A DNA stretch of 64,000 nt, taken from the NCBI RefSeq assembly GCF_017357385.1, contig NZ_CP071632.1:1865501-1929500 (forward strand), given 5' to 3'. The first letter of the stretch is position 1. Every line of letters starts with the position of its first letter. The notes under the pieces were generated by a model. That model saw nothing but the letters and a program-made list of their open reading frames with translations. It was not told the origin of the DNA and searched no databases. The translations under genes and the position numbers were made by a program. This DNA comes from Rhizobium sp. NZLR1 (GTDB taxonomy: Bacteria > Pseudomonadota > Alphaproteobacteria > Rhizobiales > Rhizobiaceae). Below are positions 54,867-63,991 of the stretch, one piece after another.

Positions 54867-55544
54867 TTGTCCCTGCCGATGCCCCGTGGCTTCGAGAAGC
54901 CTTATGCCGCCTTCCTGTTCGATATGGATGGCACCATTCTCAATTCGATCCAGGCGGCCGAGCGTGCATGGAGCGACTGGGCAAGGCGTCACGGGCTCGA
55001 TGTCGCCACCTTTTTGCCGAAGATGCACGGATCGCGTGGCATTGACACGATCACCCGGCTGAACCTGCCCGGGGTGGACCCCGAACATGAATCCAGGCTG
55101 GTGACCGAAGCCGAAATCGCCGATGTCAGCGACGTCGTTGCCATTCCCGGTGCTGCGACATTCCTGAGTTCACTGCCTCCGGATCGCTGGGCGATCGTTA
55201 CATCCTCGCCGTTGCGTCTTGCCCATCGGCGGCTGGAGGCGGCAGGCTTGCCGGTGCCGAAATTCATGGTGACGGCGGAGGATGTGAAGGTCGGTAAACC
55301 CGATCCGCAATGTTATATTCTGGGCGCCGAACGGCTCGGCGTCAGCACCCATGATTGCCTGGTGTTCGAGGATGTCGCAGCCGGCATCGTTGCCGGCGAG
55401 GCCGCCGGCGCCGATGTCATGGTCGTCACCGCTGCTCATCACCACAAGATAGAGACGCGGCATCCGACCCTCGCATCCTATGACGAGATTTCGGTGCGTA
55501 TCTCAGCCGACCATAAGATGTTCATCGTCCCGAACGCGGCCTGA
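54867..55544 (+). CDS. HAD superfamily phosphatase
   Basis: The protein has 225 residues. The TTG at 54867 has AAGGA eight bases upstream; an ATG at 54879 is the alternative. HAD motifs are all visible: I FLFDMDGTILNS, II IVTSSP, III KVGKPDPQCY, IV VFEDVAAGIVAGEAAG. It belongs to the beta-phosphoglucomutase/sugar phosphatase-like group. The substrate is unknown. It is convergent with nasA. Confidence 0.88.
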   Translation: MSLPMPRGFEKPYAAFLFDMDGTILNSIQAAERAWSDWARRHGLDVATFLPKMHGSRGIDTITRLNLPGVDPEHESRLVTEAEIADVSDVVAIPGAATFLSSLPPDRWAIVTSSPLRLAHRRLEAAGLPVPKFMVTAEDVKVGKPDPQCYILGAERLGVSTHDCLVFEDVAAGIVAGEAAGADVMVVTAAHHHKIETRHPTLASYDEISVRISADHKMFIVPNAA

Positions 55545-55571
55545 TAGCAGCCGCGTCACGTTTCCTGCCGT

Positions 55572-58229
55572 TCACTCCGCGGCAGCGGCAAGACAGCGAT
55601 CGATGATGCTGCCGATTTCGCTGCGGCAGGATCCGCAATTGGTACCAGCACTCGTTTCCTTGCCGACAGTCTCGACGCTGTGGCATCCGCCGTGCACGGC
55701 GGCAGCGATCTGGTTGACCCCGACGCTGAAGCAGGAGCAGACGGTGGCGCCCGGATCCGGCCTGCCGGCGCCGGGACGGCCTGCGACGAGTGCAAAGCGT
55801 TTCCTGAGGTCGCTATGCGAGGCGGAAAGCTGCGAGATCGCCCAGTTGCGGGCGACGGCGACCGGTTCGCGGGCGAGGAACAGCGCGGCGAGCAGGGTCT
55901 CGCCATCGAAGAAGGCCAGCCTGAGGTCGCCGGATTGCCGATCGGCATAACCCAGCGGCTCGATTTCATCGGGAATGGCGAAAACCGCGCGGCACCAGGC
56001 CGTCCAGTCGTCGACAGTGTTTCTGAAGGCAAGTTCCAGCCGCCAGCCGCCGTCGGCTTTCGCCAGCGCCCAATAGGCTGCCTCAGGTGTCGCCGGTTTT
56101 GTCGCCGAGACGGCGAAGCCATAATGGGTGGCGGGGAAGGGCCGAACGGCAACGGCAACGTTCTTCGACGCCGGCTGGCCGGAAAACGGATCGGTTATCG
56201 GCGCGACCACGGCGTCGATCCGCGCTTTCGCGGCGAACTGGTCGTTCCAGTGCATCGGCGCAAAGATGCCGCCGCGTGCCTGGCGATCGGTCACCAGCGC
56301 CCGGACGATCGCTTTGCCATGGGGGCTGTCGATCTCGACGAGGCCGGCGCTTGATATACCGGTCTCGATGGCGTCGCGCGGATGGATCTCGGCAAAGGGT
56401 TCGGCGATGTGGGCGGAAAGCCGCGCGCTCTTTCCTGTGCGCGTCATCGTGTGCCAGTGGTCGCGGACGCGCCCGGTGTTCAGCGTGAAGGGGAAATCGG
56501 CATTGGTGCGATCGGTTGCCGGCGGTTTCATCGCGATGAAGCGCGCCTTGCCGTCGGCATGGAAAAACCCGCCCTCGGCGAAGAAGCGGGTGATGCCGGG
56601 TGCGGTCCCTGGCGCCTGCGGCCATTGAAAGGGCGATAGTTCATCGTAGGCGCCGTCGCTTATGCCGGCACGAGCGCCGATGTCGAAATCGCGGCTGCCG
56701 TTATTTTCGAAGGCGGAGAGGGCGGCATGTTCGGCAAAGATTGCGGCCGGTGCATTAAAGTCGAAGGCGGCGGCAAATCCCATGCGGCGTCCGACCTCTG
56801 CAAGCTGCCACCAGTCGGCCTTGGCATCGCCTGATATGCCGAGAAACGGCCGTTGTCTGGAAATGCGCCGTTCGGAATTGGTAACGGTGCCGTCCTTTTC
56901 GCCCCAGCCGAGCGAGGGTAGAAGCACATCTGCGTGCCGGGTCGTATCCGTCTCTTTGAGGATGTCGGAGACGACCACGAAGGGACAGGCGGCGATCGCG
57001 CTTTCGACGCTGTCGGCATCCGGCATCGAGACGACGGGATTGGTGGCCATGATCCAGAGCGCCTTGATGCGCCCGTCGGCCACGGCGCGGAACATGTCGA
57101 CCGCCTTCAGGCCCGGTTTTGCGGCGATGACCGGTGAATTCCAGAAGCGCTGCACGCGGTCCCGGTCTTGCGGATTTTCGATCGCCATATGGGCGGCAAG
57201 CATATTGGCGAGACCGCCGACCTCGCGCCCGCCCATCGCGTTCGGCTGGCCGGTCAGCGAGAACGGTCCCATGCCTGGGCGGCCGATGCGGCCGGTCGCC
57301 AGATGGCAGTTGATAATCGCATTGACCTTGTCGGTGCCGGAGGAGGATTGGTTGACGCCCTGGCTATAGCAGGTCACGACTTTCGGCGTGGTCTCGAACA
57401 GGCGGAAGAATTCCCGGATCTGCATGGCCGGCAGGCCGGTCCGCTCCAGGAGATCGTTGATATCAAGCGCCGCGGCAGCCGCAAAGGCGTCGGCGAAATC
57501 TTCCGTGTGGGAAGCGATATAATTTTGGTCGATTGCCGGGCTTGTCGCGAGATGGGCAAGCAGTCCCATGAACAGCGCGACGTCGCCGTCCGGGCGGATT
57601 GCCAGATGCAGGTCGGCGATATCGCATGTCATCGTCCGGCGCGGATCGATGACGACGATGCGCATGTTTGGCCGCGCCACCTTTGCGGCGGCAAGCCGCT
57701 GGTAGATGACGGGATGACACCAGGCGAGGTTGGAGCCGGTGAGCACCACCAGATCGGCGAGTTCGATATCCTCGTAGGTTCCGGGCACCGTGTCGGCGCC
57801 GAAGGCGCGGCGATGCCCCGCCACCGAGGAGGACATGCAGAGCCTTGAATTGGTATCGATATTGCCGGAGCCGATGAAACCCTTCATCAGCTTGTTGGCG
57901 ACGTAATAGTCCTCGGTCAGCAACTGGCCCGAGACATAGAAGGCAACGGAGTCAGGCCCGTGTTCGGCGATCGTTTCGGAAAAACGCCGGGCGACCAGAT
58001 CCAGCGCCTCGTCCCAACCGCTGCGCTCGCCTGCGATTTCGGGGTAGAGAAGCCGGCCATCGAGATCGATGGTTTCGGCAAGTGCCGACCCCTTCGAGCA
58101 CAGCCGGCCGAAATTCGACGGGTGCTCGGGATCGCCCTTGACGCTGACTGAGCCTGCCTCGTCGACGGTGGCGAGAACGCCGCAGCCGACGCCGCAATAG
58201 GGACAGGTGGTCTTGACCTCGGCTACCAT
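55572..58229 (-). CDS. nasA: Assimilatory nitrate reductase catalytic subunit
   Basis: The protein has 885 residues and reduces nitrate to nitrite in the cytoplasm with Mo-bis-MGD. The N-terminal [4Fe-4S] motif is CPYCGVGCGVLA with its last Cys in GRLCSKGSA. MGD-binding segments include SRLCMSSSVAGHRRAFG and CYSQGVNQSSSGTDK. The C-terminus carries an extra BFD-like [2Fe-2S] domain (ATVCSCFSVGVNQIAAAV, TNCGSCRSEIG), as in NasA/NarB-type fusions. The start directly abuts the nirD stop. Confidence 0.95.
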   Translation of the reverse strand: MVAEVKTTCPYCGVGCGVLATVDEAGSVSVKGDPEHPSNFGRLCSKGSALAETIDLDGRLLYPEIAGERSGWDEALDLVARRFSETIAEHGPDSVAFYVSGQLLTEDYYVANKLMKGFIGSGNIDTNSRLCMSSSVAGHRRAFGADTVPGTYEDIELADLVVLTGSNLAWCHPVIYQRLAAAKVARPNMRIVVIDPRRTMTCDIADLHLAIRPDGDVALFMGLLAHLATSPAIDQNYIASHTEDFADAFAAAAALDINDLLERTGLPAMQIREFFRLFETTPKVVTCYSQGVNQSSSGTDKVNAIINCHLATGRIGRPGMGPFSLTGQPNAMGGREVGGLANMLAAHMAIENPQDRDRVQRFWNSPVIAAKPGLKAVDMFRAVADGRIKALWIMATNPVVSMPDADSVESAIAACPFVVVSDILKETDTTRHADVLLPSLGWGEKDGTVTNSERRISRQRPFLGISGDAKADWWQLAEVGRRMGFAAAFDFNAPAAIFAEHAALSAFENNGSRDFDIGARAGISDGAYDELSPFQWPQAPGTAPGITRFFAEGGFFHADGKARFIAMKPPATDRTNADFPFTLNTGRVRDHWHTMTRTGKSARLSAHIAEPFAEIHPRDAIETGISSAGLVEIDSPHGKAIVRALVTDRQARGGIFAPMHWNDQFAAKARIDAVVAPITDPFSGQPASKNVAVAVRPFPATHYGFAVSATKPATPEAAYWALAKADGGWRLELAFRNTVDDWTAWCRAVFAIPDEIEPLGYADRQSGDLRLAFFDGETLLAALFLAREPVAVARNWAISQLSASHSDLRKRFALVAGRPGAGRPDPGATVCSCFSVGVNQIAAAVHGGCHSVETVGKETSAGTNCGSCRSEIGSIIDRCLAAAAE

Positions 58230-58559
58230 CTATTCCGCCGCCATCATCAGGCTTTCCAGGGCAATGAACAGCCTGCCGTCTTCGTTCAGCACCTGTATCG
58301 TCCGGACCTCGCCCTGGTCGGCACCGAGAGCCTTGCCGGTTTCCAGCGAGATCACCCAGTTGTGCAGCGGGCAGGTGACGGCTTTGCCGTGAACGATGCC
58401 CTGAGACAGCGGCCCGCCCTTGTGTGGGCAATGATCCTCGATGGCGAAGACCTCGTTTTCGGCGGTGCGGAAGACGGCGATTTTGCCCTGCGGTGTCTTT
58501 ACGCAACGCGCCCCACGTAGCGGGATGTCGGAGATGTCGCCTATTGCGATCCAGTTCAT
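58230..58559 (-). CDS. nirD: Nitrite reductase small subunit
   Basis: The protein has 109 residues. The ATG at 58559 (MNWIAIGDI) has AAGGAG six bases upstream; the ATG two codons earlier is too close to the site. Rieske-like motifs are EDHCPHKGGPLSQG and CPLHNWVIS, with Cys/His pairs kept, so a cluster may be bound. It partners NirB in NADH-dependent nitrite reduction to ammonium. Confidence 0.95.
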   Translation of the reverse strand: MNWIAIGDISDIPLRGARCVKTPQGKIAVFRTAENEVFAIEDHCPHKGGPLSQGIVHGKAVTCPLHNWVISLETGKALGADQGEVRTIQVLNEDGRLFIALESLMMAAE

Positions 58560-58569
58560 GTCCATCTCC

Positions 58570-61020
58570 TTACTCTGCAGCCTGCGGATAGCCGATCGTC
58601 GCCATCGGCTTGAACTCATGCTTGTCCTTGCCGGAAACACGCTCCGACCACGGGTCGACCTGGGCAAATTTTTGGCTGAAGACGAAGCGCTCGTAATAGG
58701 CTTTGCGCTTTTCGGCATCGCCCATGATCTGCCGGCGGATTTCTTCGAGGCCAACACGCTTGGCCCACTTGTAAATGCGCTCGAGATAACGGGCCTGCTC
58801 GCGGTACATTTGCGTCAGTGCCACGATATGCTCCAGCGCCTCGTCCTCGGTCCGCACGAGCCCAAGGACCTCCGTACCCTTGATGTCGAGACCGGCGGCA
58901 CCGGCGAAATGGATCTCGAAACCGGAATCGACGCAGATCACGCCGATATCCTTGCAGGTTGCCTCGGCGCAGTTGCGCGGGCAGCCGGACACGGCCAATT
59001 TCAGCTTGGCCGGCGTCCAGGAGCCCCACATGAATTTCTCGATGCGGATGCCGAGACCGGTGGAATCCTGGGTGCCGAAGCGACACCAGTCGGAGCCGAC
59101 GCAGGTCTTCACTGTGCGCAGACCCTTGGCATAGGCCTGGCCGGAAACGAAACCGGCCTTGCCGAGGTCGGCCCAGACGGCGGGCAGGTCTTCCTTCTCG
59201 ATACCGAGCAGGTCGATCCGCTGGCCGCCCGTCACCTTCACCATGGGGATCTCGAATTTGTCGACGACATCGGCGATGGCGCGCAGCTCGTTCGAATTGG
59301 TGACGCCACCCCACATCCGCGGAACGACGGAGTAGGTGCCGTCCTTCTGGATGTTGGCATGGACGCGCTCATTGATGAAACGCGACTGGTAGTCGTCGGC
59401 ATATTGGTCCGGCCAGTCGCTGACCAGGTAATAGTTGAGTGCCGGCCGACATTTGGCGCAGCCGCAGGAGGTCTTCCATTCCAATTCCTGCATGACGGCG
59501 GGGATGCTCTTCAGCCCTTTCGCCTTGATCAGGCGGCGGACGTCGTCATGGCCGAGTTCGGTGCAGGTGCACATCGGCTGCACGGCAGCCGGGTTGTAGC
59601 TGTCGCCGAGCGTCAGCGCCATGAGTTGTTCGACGAGGCCAGTACAGGAGCCGCACGAGGCGGATGCCTTCGTGTGGGCCCGCACGTCGTCGAGCGACGT
59701 CAGCCCTTTGCCTGAAATCGTCGAGGTGATCTTTCCCTTACATACGCCGTTGCAGCCACAGATCTCCGCGTCATCCGGCAAGGCTGCAACGGCCGCCATA
59801 GGGTCCAGCGGCGACCCTCCCTGATAGGCCTGTCCGAAGATCAGCGTCTCGCGCATCTCCGAAATATCAGTCGCTTTTTTCTTCAGGTCGTTGAACCAGG
59901 CGCCGTCAGCGGTCTCGCCGTAAAGCACGGTGCCGATGATCTTGTTGTCCTTCAGCACCAGGCGCTTGTAGACGCCGGCGCTGGCATCGCGCAGCACAAT
60001 TTCCTGGCGGTCGTCGCCGTCGGCGAAGTCGCCAAGGGAATAGAGTTCGATGCCGGTGACCTTGAGCTTGGTCGGTGTATCCGCATGCACGAAAGCCGGC
60101 GAGCGATCGCCCGAGAGATGTGCTGCGGCAATCCGAGCCATTTCATAGAGCGGCGCAACAAGGCCGTAGACCATGCCGCCCACCTCGGCACATTCGCCAA
60201 GCGCAAGAATATTGCCATCCGAGGTCTGCATGCCGGCATCGACGACGATGCCGCGATTGACCGCAAGGCCGGCGTCCTTCGCCAGGCCCACACTCGGACG
60301 AATGCCGACGGCCATTACCACCAGCGTTGCCGGGATGATGCGGCCGTCGTCAAGCTCGATACCCTCGACCCTGCCGTTGCCGACGATCGCCTTGGTATTG
60401 GCCTTGCAGATGACCTTGATGCCACGTTCTTCGACCGCCTTCTGCAGCAGATAGCCGGCGGCGGGGTCGAGCTGGCGCTCCATCAGCGTCGGCATGACGT
60501 GCAGCACGGTGACGTCCATGCCTCGCTGGGCAAGACCGGCCGCCGCTTCGAGGCCAAGCAGACCGCCGCCGATGACAACAGCCTTTTCGCGCGACTGAGC
60601 GGCAAGCAGCATCGCCTGCACGTCGTCCAGATCGCGATAGGTGATGACGCCCGGCAGATCCTTGCCGGGGACCGGGATGATGAAGGGCACCGAACCGGTT
60701 GCGATCACCAGCTTGTCATAGCTTTCGGTGACGCCGTGGTCGGAGGTGACGGTCTTGGCGACGCGATCGATGTTGACGATCTTGTGGCCCTTGTAGAGCA
60801 TGATGCCGTGCTTGATGTACCAGCCGTCACCGTGAATGATGATCTGCTCGTAGTCCTTCTCCCCGGAGAGAACCGGCGACAGCATGATGCGGTCGTAATT
60901 GACGCGCGGCTCGGCATTGAAGATCGTAACTTCATAGCGTCCGGGCGCCTGTTCGAAGAGGTGCTCCAACATGCGCCCGGGCGCCATGCCATTGCCGATG
61001 ATGACAAGTTTTTCGGTCAT
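58570..61020 (-). CDS. nirB: Nitrite reductase (NADH) large subunit
   Basis: The protein has 816 residues. It has FAD (VIIGNGMAPGRMLEHLFEQ) and NAD (AVVIGGGLLGLEAAAGLAQR) binding domains. BFD-like [2Fe-2S] regions follow (ICGCNGVCKGKI, SASCGSCTGLVE, CTCTELGHDDV, SCGCAKCRPAL). The C-terminal sirohaem/[4Fe-4S] domain has CVGSDWCRFGTQDSTGLG and SGCPRNCAEATCKDIG. It reduces nitrite to ammonium in the cytoplasm. It starts 17 bp after the transporter gene. No sirohaem synthase gene is in the window. Confidence 0.96.
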   Translation of the reverse strand: MTEKLVIIGNGMAPGRMLEHLFEQAPGRYEVTIFNAEPRVNYDRIMLSPVLSGEKDYEQIIIHGDGWYIKHGIMLYKGHKIVNIDRVAKTVTSDHGVTESYDKLVIATGSVPFIIPVPGKDLPGVITYRDLDDVQAMLLAAQSREKAVVIGGGLLGLEAAAGLAQRGMDVTVLHVMPTLMERQLDPAAGYLLQKAVEERGIKVICKANTKAIVGNGRVEGIELDDGRIIPATLVVMAVGIRPSVGLAKDAGLAVNRGIVVDAGMQTSDGNILALGECAEVGGMVYGLVAPLYEMARIAAAHLSGDRSPAFVHADTPTKLKVTGIELYSLGDFADGDDRQEIVLRDASAGVYKRLVLKDNKIIGTVLYGETADGAWFNDLKKKATDISEMRETLIFGQAYQGGSPLDPMAAVAALPDDAEICGCNGVCKGKITSTISGKGLTSLDDVRAHTKASASCGSCTGLVEQLMALTLGDSYNPAAVQPMCTCTELGHDDVRRLIKAKGLKSIPAVMQELEWKTSCGCAKCRPALNYYLVSDWPDQYADDYQSRFINERVHANIQKDGTYSVVPRMWGGVTNSNELRAIADVVDKFEIPMVKVTGGQRIDLLGIEKEDLPAVWADLGKAGFVSGQAYAKGLRTVKTCVGSDWCRFGTQDSTGLGIRIEKFMWGSWTPAKLKLAVSGCPRNCAEATCKDIGVICVDSGFEIHFAGAAGLDIKGTEVLGLVRTEDEALEHIVALTQMYREQARYLERIYKWAKRVGLEEIRRQIMGDAEKRKAYYERFVFSQKFAQVDPWSERVSGKDKHEFKPMATIGYPQAAE

Positions 61021-61037
61021 ATTTCCAAGTCCTTAGA

Positions 61038-62279
61038 TCAGGTTGCAGCCACGGGCGCGGAGTGCCCTTGGCGCGACAGTTGCTTTACGGACAGGTGCAT
61101 CCAGATGAGAGAAGCGACGACGATTGCAAAGAGCAGCAGGAAACAGCTGGACCATAGGCCGGTCATGTCCTTGAGCAGGCCGAAGGCGATCGGCAAGATG
61201 AAGCCGCCAAGGCCGCCCATCATCCCGACGATGCCACCGACGGCGCCGACGCTTTCGGGATAGTAGGCGGGAATGTGCTTGTAGACGGCGGCCTTGCCGA
61301 GGCTCATGAAGAAGCCGAGCACGAAGATGACGACGATGAAAATGGCAGGCGTAATCGTAGCGGCCGGCAGGGACAGAATGAGGGTGGCCACGGCCGATAC
61401 GGCCAGCATCGTATACATGACGCTGCGTGCGCCCTTTTTGTCCGACAACACGCCGCCGAAGGCGCGGAAGATGCTGCCCGGGATCGAGTAGCAGGCCGCA
61501 ACCATCCCGGCCGTTTCCAGGTTGAAGCCGTAGACGCCGACCAGATAGCGCGGCAGCCACAGCGACAGGGCAACGAAGCCTCCGAAGGCGAAGAAATAGT
61601 AGAGCGAGAAACGCCAGACCTGAACGTTCTGCAGCGGCGCGAATTCCTGAGCCAGGCTCTTGGAGGCGACGCCGCGCTCGCGGCGAAGACGGAAGGCCGG
61701 GTCATCGGTGGTGGTGAACCAGAAGACGATTGCCATCAGCGCCAGACAGACGGCCCAGATCTCCGCAACCGCCTGCCAGCCCCATGCCAGCAGGACGAAG
61801 GGGGCGGCGAATTTGGTCACGGCCGCGCCGACATTGCCGGCGCCGAAGATGCCGAGCGCCGTTCCCTGCTTTTCCGCCGGGAAGAAGGGCGAGACATAGG
61901 CGACACCGACCGCGAAGGAGCCGCCGGCAAGCCCGACTCCGAGACCGGCAATCAGCATCTGCGAATAGGTCTGGGCGTAGGAGAGCAGGAATGTCGCCAA
62001 TGCGGCGGCCAGCATGGTGATCGTGTAAACGAGACGGCCGCCGTAACGCCCTGTCCAGATGCCGAGGACGATGCGCACCAGCGAGCCGGTGAGGACCGGG
62101 GTGCCGACCAGTAATCCGAACTCCGCCTCGTTCAGGCCGAGATCCTGCTTGATGCGGATGCCGATGATCGCAAAGATCGTCCAGACGGCGAAACAGAGGG
62201 TGAAGGCGGCTGTGGAGATCCACAATGCTTTGGCTGGTTCGCCGGCGGACATAGGCTCTGCTTTCTCGATGACGGACAT
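61038..62279 (-). CDS. narK: NarK/NasA-type nitrate/nitrite MFS transporter
   Basis: The protein has 413 residues and 12 transmembrane helices of the nitrate/nitrite porter family. The ATG at 62279 follows GGAGAAGCC. Signatures are FAIIGIRIKQDLGLNEAEFG, GLGVGLAGGSFAVGVAYVSP and GAGNVGAAVTKFAAP (nitrate signature type). It imports nitrate for the reductases encoded downstream. Its leader contains a terminator, so expression probably depends on antitermination. Confidence 0.94.
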   Translation of the reverse strand: MSVIEKAEPMSAGEPAKALWISTAAFTLCFAVWTIFAIIGIRIKQDLGLNEAEFGLLVGTPVLTGSLVRIVLGIWTGRYGGRLVYTITMLAAALATFLLSYAQTYSQMLIAGLGVGLAGGSFAVGVAYVSPFFPAEKQGTALGIFGAGNVGAAVTKFAAPFVLLAWGWQAVAEIWAVCLALMAIVFWFTTTDDPAFRLRRERGVASKSLAQEFAPLQNVQVWRFSLYYFFAFGGFVALSLWLPRYLVGVYGFNLETAGMVAACYSIPGSIFRAFGGVLSDKKGARSVMYTMLAVSAVATLILSLPAATITPAIFIVVIFVLGFFMSLGKAAVYKHIPAYYPESVGAVGGIVGMMGGLGGFILPIAFGLLKDMTGLWSSCFLLLFAIVVASLIWMHLSVKQLSRQGHSAPVAAT

Positions 62280-62335
62280 GGCTTCTCCGTGGCCCGACGA
62301 GGTCGTGCCGATCCATTGTTGGGGGTTAAAACAAA

Positions 62336-62395
62336 AAAGCCGCTGGCCAGGCCGCGCATACACGAGGTGCGCGAAGTATCCTGATCAGCGGCTTT
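62336..62395 (-). terminator. Leader terminator in front of narK (attenuator)
   Basis: On minus, AAAGCCGCTG (62395-62386) pairs perfectly with CAGCGGCTTT (62345-62336), and the T-run continues as TTTTTTGTTTT. An inner hairpin (GCGCA/TGCGC) sits in the 40-base loop. It is an intrinsic terminator 56 bp upstream of narK and inside its transcript, hence an attenuator. NasT-type ANTAR proteins relieve such terminators in other nas operons. I could not confirm the two hexaloop hairpins they bind. Confidence 0.75.
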
Positions 62396-62537
62396 GCTGG
62401 TGGCGCCCGTCGTTGGACGCCGAATTCATGTCAGTAGGACCTACGTCTTCAATCTGAAGAGCAATGTCTCTGTTTTGCGCGAGCGCCTAATGCGCGCTCA
62501 TTGTGCTGATCGTCGTTGATCTGCGCGCTAATAACCC

Positions 62538-62553
62538 TGCAAGCTGTGTGCCA
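62538..62553 (-). promoter_or_regulatory. Sigma-54 promoter of the nas operon
   Basis: On minus the sequence TGGCACACAGCTTGCA fits the RpoN consensus TGGCAC-N5-TTGCA at every fixed position. Transcription would begin near 62528, giving a leader of about 250 nt before narK, long enough for the attenuator. Confidence 0.9.
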
Positions 62554-62640
62554 GATTGGTGTTTTCATATCAAGGCACTGAATAAAAACAGTATTTTTAA
62601 AAGTCTGTCGTCTGCTCGTTTTTGGGGCTACTAAAAATCG

Positions 62641-62657
62641 TGCAAATTTTTTGTGCG
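62641..62657. promoter_or_regulatory. Candidate NtrC enhancer site
   Basis: TGCAA-N7-GTGCG resembles the NtrC consensus TGCAC-N7-GTGCA with two differences. It is centred about 95 bp upstream of the -24 element, the usual distance for NtrC enhancers. Confidence 0.55.
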
Positions 62658-62713
62658 TTGCGGTGGGGCGGACGGAGATCATTGCTGGCGTTTTGTGCAG
62701 GCCGGCCTGTCGA

Positions 62714-63991
62714 TCAGGTCTCATCGCTGTGGGAAGCGAAGGGCAGGGTGCTCCGAACGGCGAAGCCCGCAACATAGTCCGGCAATCGCGTCGGATCGAA
62801 GACGTGGTCGTCCATGAAGCGGTCGCCTTCGTCATTGCCTTCGATGCGGATATCGGCGTCATCGGGTGCGTTGTCGTCGCCGAGGGCTCTGCGATAAAGA
62901 TCGGGGCGATAGGCGGATGCGGCGGCCCTTGCGCTGTTGAGGCTGGCCTCGGCCTGTCCCCAGCGGATCATTTGGCTGTAGATCCATAGAGCATGGCTTG
63001 GCCGGGGATAGTTGGCGAAGCCGGAATGGAACATGAAATAGTCGGCAATGACGCGGCGGTTGCCCTTTGCATCGAGGCTGAATTCGCCGGCGAGAACACG
63101 GCGAATGATCTCGACGGGGGCGGCGATATAGCGGGAATCGGCAAGTGCTGCCGCCAGCGTGTCGTGATTGTCCGGCCGGTCGCACCAGCGGGCTGCGGCG
63201 TCGAGCGCCACGATCAGCCGGGAAACGGTTTCCGGATGGCTTTCCGCCCAGTCCGGCCGCATGCCGATCACCTTTTCCGGAGCCGATGGCCAGATATCCT
63301 GTTTGGCGGCAACGATGCTGCCGAGGCCGCGCTCCGAGGCGACCATATTCCACGGCGCGCCGACGCAGAAACCGTCGATCGCGCCGGCTGCAAGCGCGTC
63401 CGAAGTCAGTGGCGGCGGCACGACGACGAGCTTGACGTCCCTGTCGGGATCGATGCCGCCAGCCGCCAGCCAGTAGCGGAATTCGTAATTATGGGAGGAA
63501 AAGGGATAAGTGACCCCGAAGGTCGGTAGCGGCTCGCCGCGCATCTTCATCGCCGCCAGTGTCTTCGCCAAAGCTTGCGCATTGTCGAGCGCATTTGCCG
63601 TTTCCGGCAATCCCGCGTCATTTCGCATCCTGTCGAAAAGTCGCGCCGACAGCGTGATCGCGTTGCCGCCGCGTCCCAGAGAAAACGGCGTGATTGTCGG
63701 CGAGGGATTGGAGCCGAGACCCAGCATGGAGGCGACTGGCATCGGCGACAGCATGTGGGCGATATCGAACTGGCGGAATGCCAGGCGGTCGCGGACAGTC
63801 GCCCAGGAGACGTCCTTGACGAGATCGAGCGTCAGGCCTTCCTTTTGCGCAAAGCCGAATTCTGCCGCCGCAATCAGCACCGATGCGTCGACGAGCGGAA
63901 TGAAGCCGGCCCGCAGCACTTTCGGCCCTTCGTTGTTCACGCGCACGGGCGAGGGCAGCCCGCCGCTAAAATTCGTCGCCTTCGTCATCAT
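62714..63991 (-). CDS. nasS: NasS-like nitrate sensor (NrtA/CmpA fold, no signal peptide)
   Basis: The protein has 425 residues. The ATG at 63991 has GGAG at the very edge of the window. It has the NrtA/CmpA substrate-binding fold: LRAGFIPLVDASVLIAAAEF, LAFRQFDIAHMLSPMPVAS and DGFCVGAPWNMVASERGLG. The N-terminus has no signal peptide or lipobox, so it is cytoplasmic. This matches NasS, which holds the antiterminator NasT until nitrate binds. A transporter-binding protein is the alternative, but no permease or ATPase gene follows. nasT is expected just outside the window. Confidence 0.88.
   Translation of the reverse strand: MMTKATNFSGGLPSPVRVNNEGPKVLRAGFIPLVDASVLIAAAEFGFAQKEGLTLDLVKDVSWATVRDRLAFRQFDIAHMLSPMPVASMLGLGSNPSPTITPFSLGRGGNAITLSARLFDRMRNDAGLPETANALDNAQALAKTLAAMKMRGEPLPTFGVTYPFSSHNYEFRYWLAAGGIDPDRDVKLVVVPPPLTSDALAAGAIDGFCVGAPWNMVASERGLGSIVAAKQDIWPSAPEKVIGMRPDWAESHPETVSRLIVALDAAARWCDRPDNHDTLAAALADSRYIAAPVEIIRRVLAGEFSLDAKGNRRVIADYFMFHSGFANYPRPSHALWIYSQMIRWGQAEASLNSARAAASAYRPDLYRRALGDDNAPDDADIRIEGNDEGDRFMDDHVFDPTRLPDYVAGFAVRSTLPFASHSDET

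Noticed and set aside
61275..62114. A 279-codon plus-strand frame
   Set aside because: It is antisense to the nitrate transporter gene, with low-complexity Arg/Glu/Gly/Asp content typical of shadow frames.
62336..62480. ANTAR-type paired hexaloop hairpins in the nas leader
   Set aside because: Hairpins are present, but I could not find two six-base loops with A at position 1 and G at position 4, so only the terminator is claimed.
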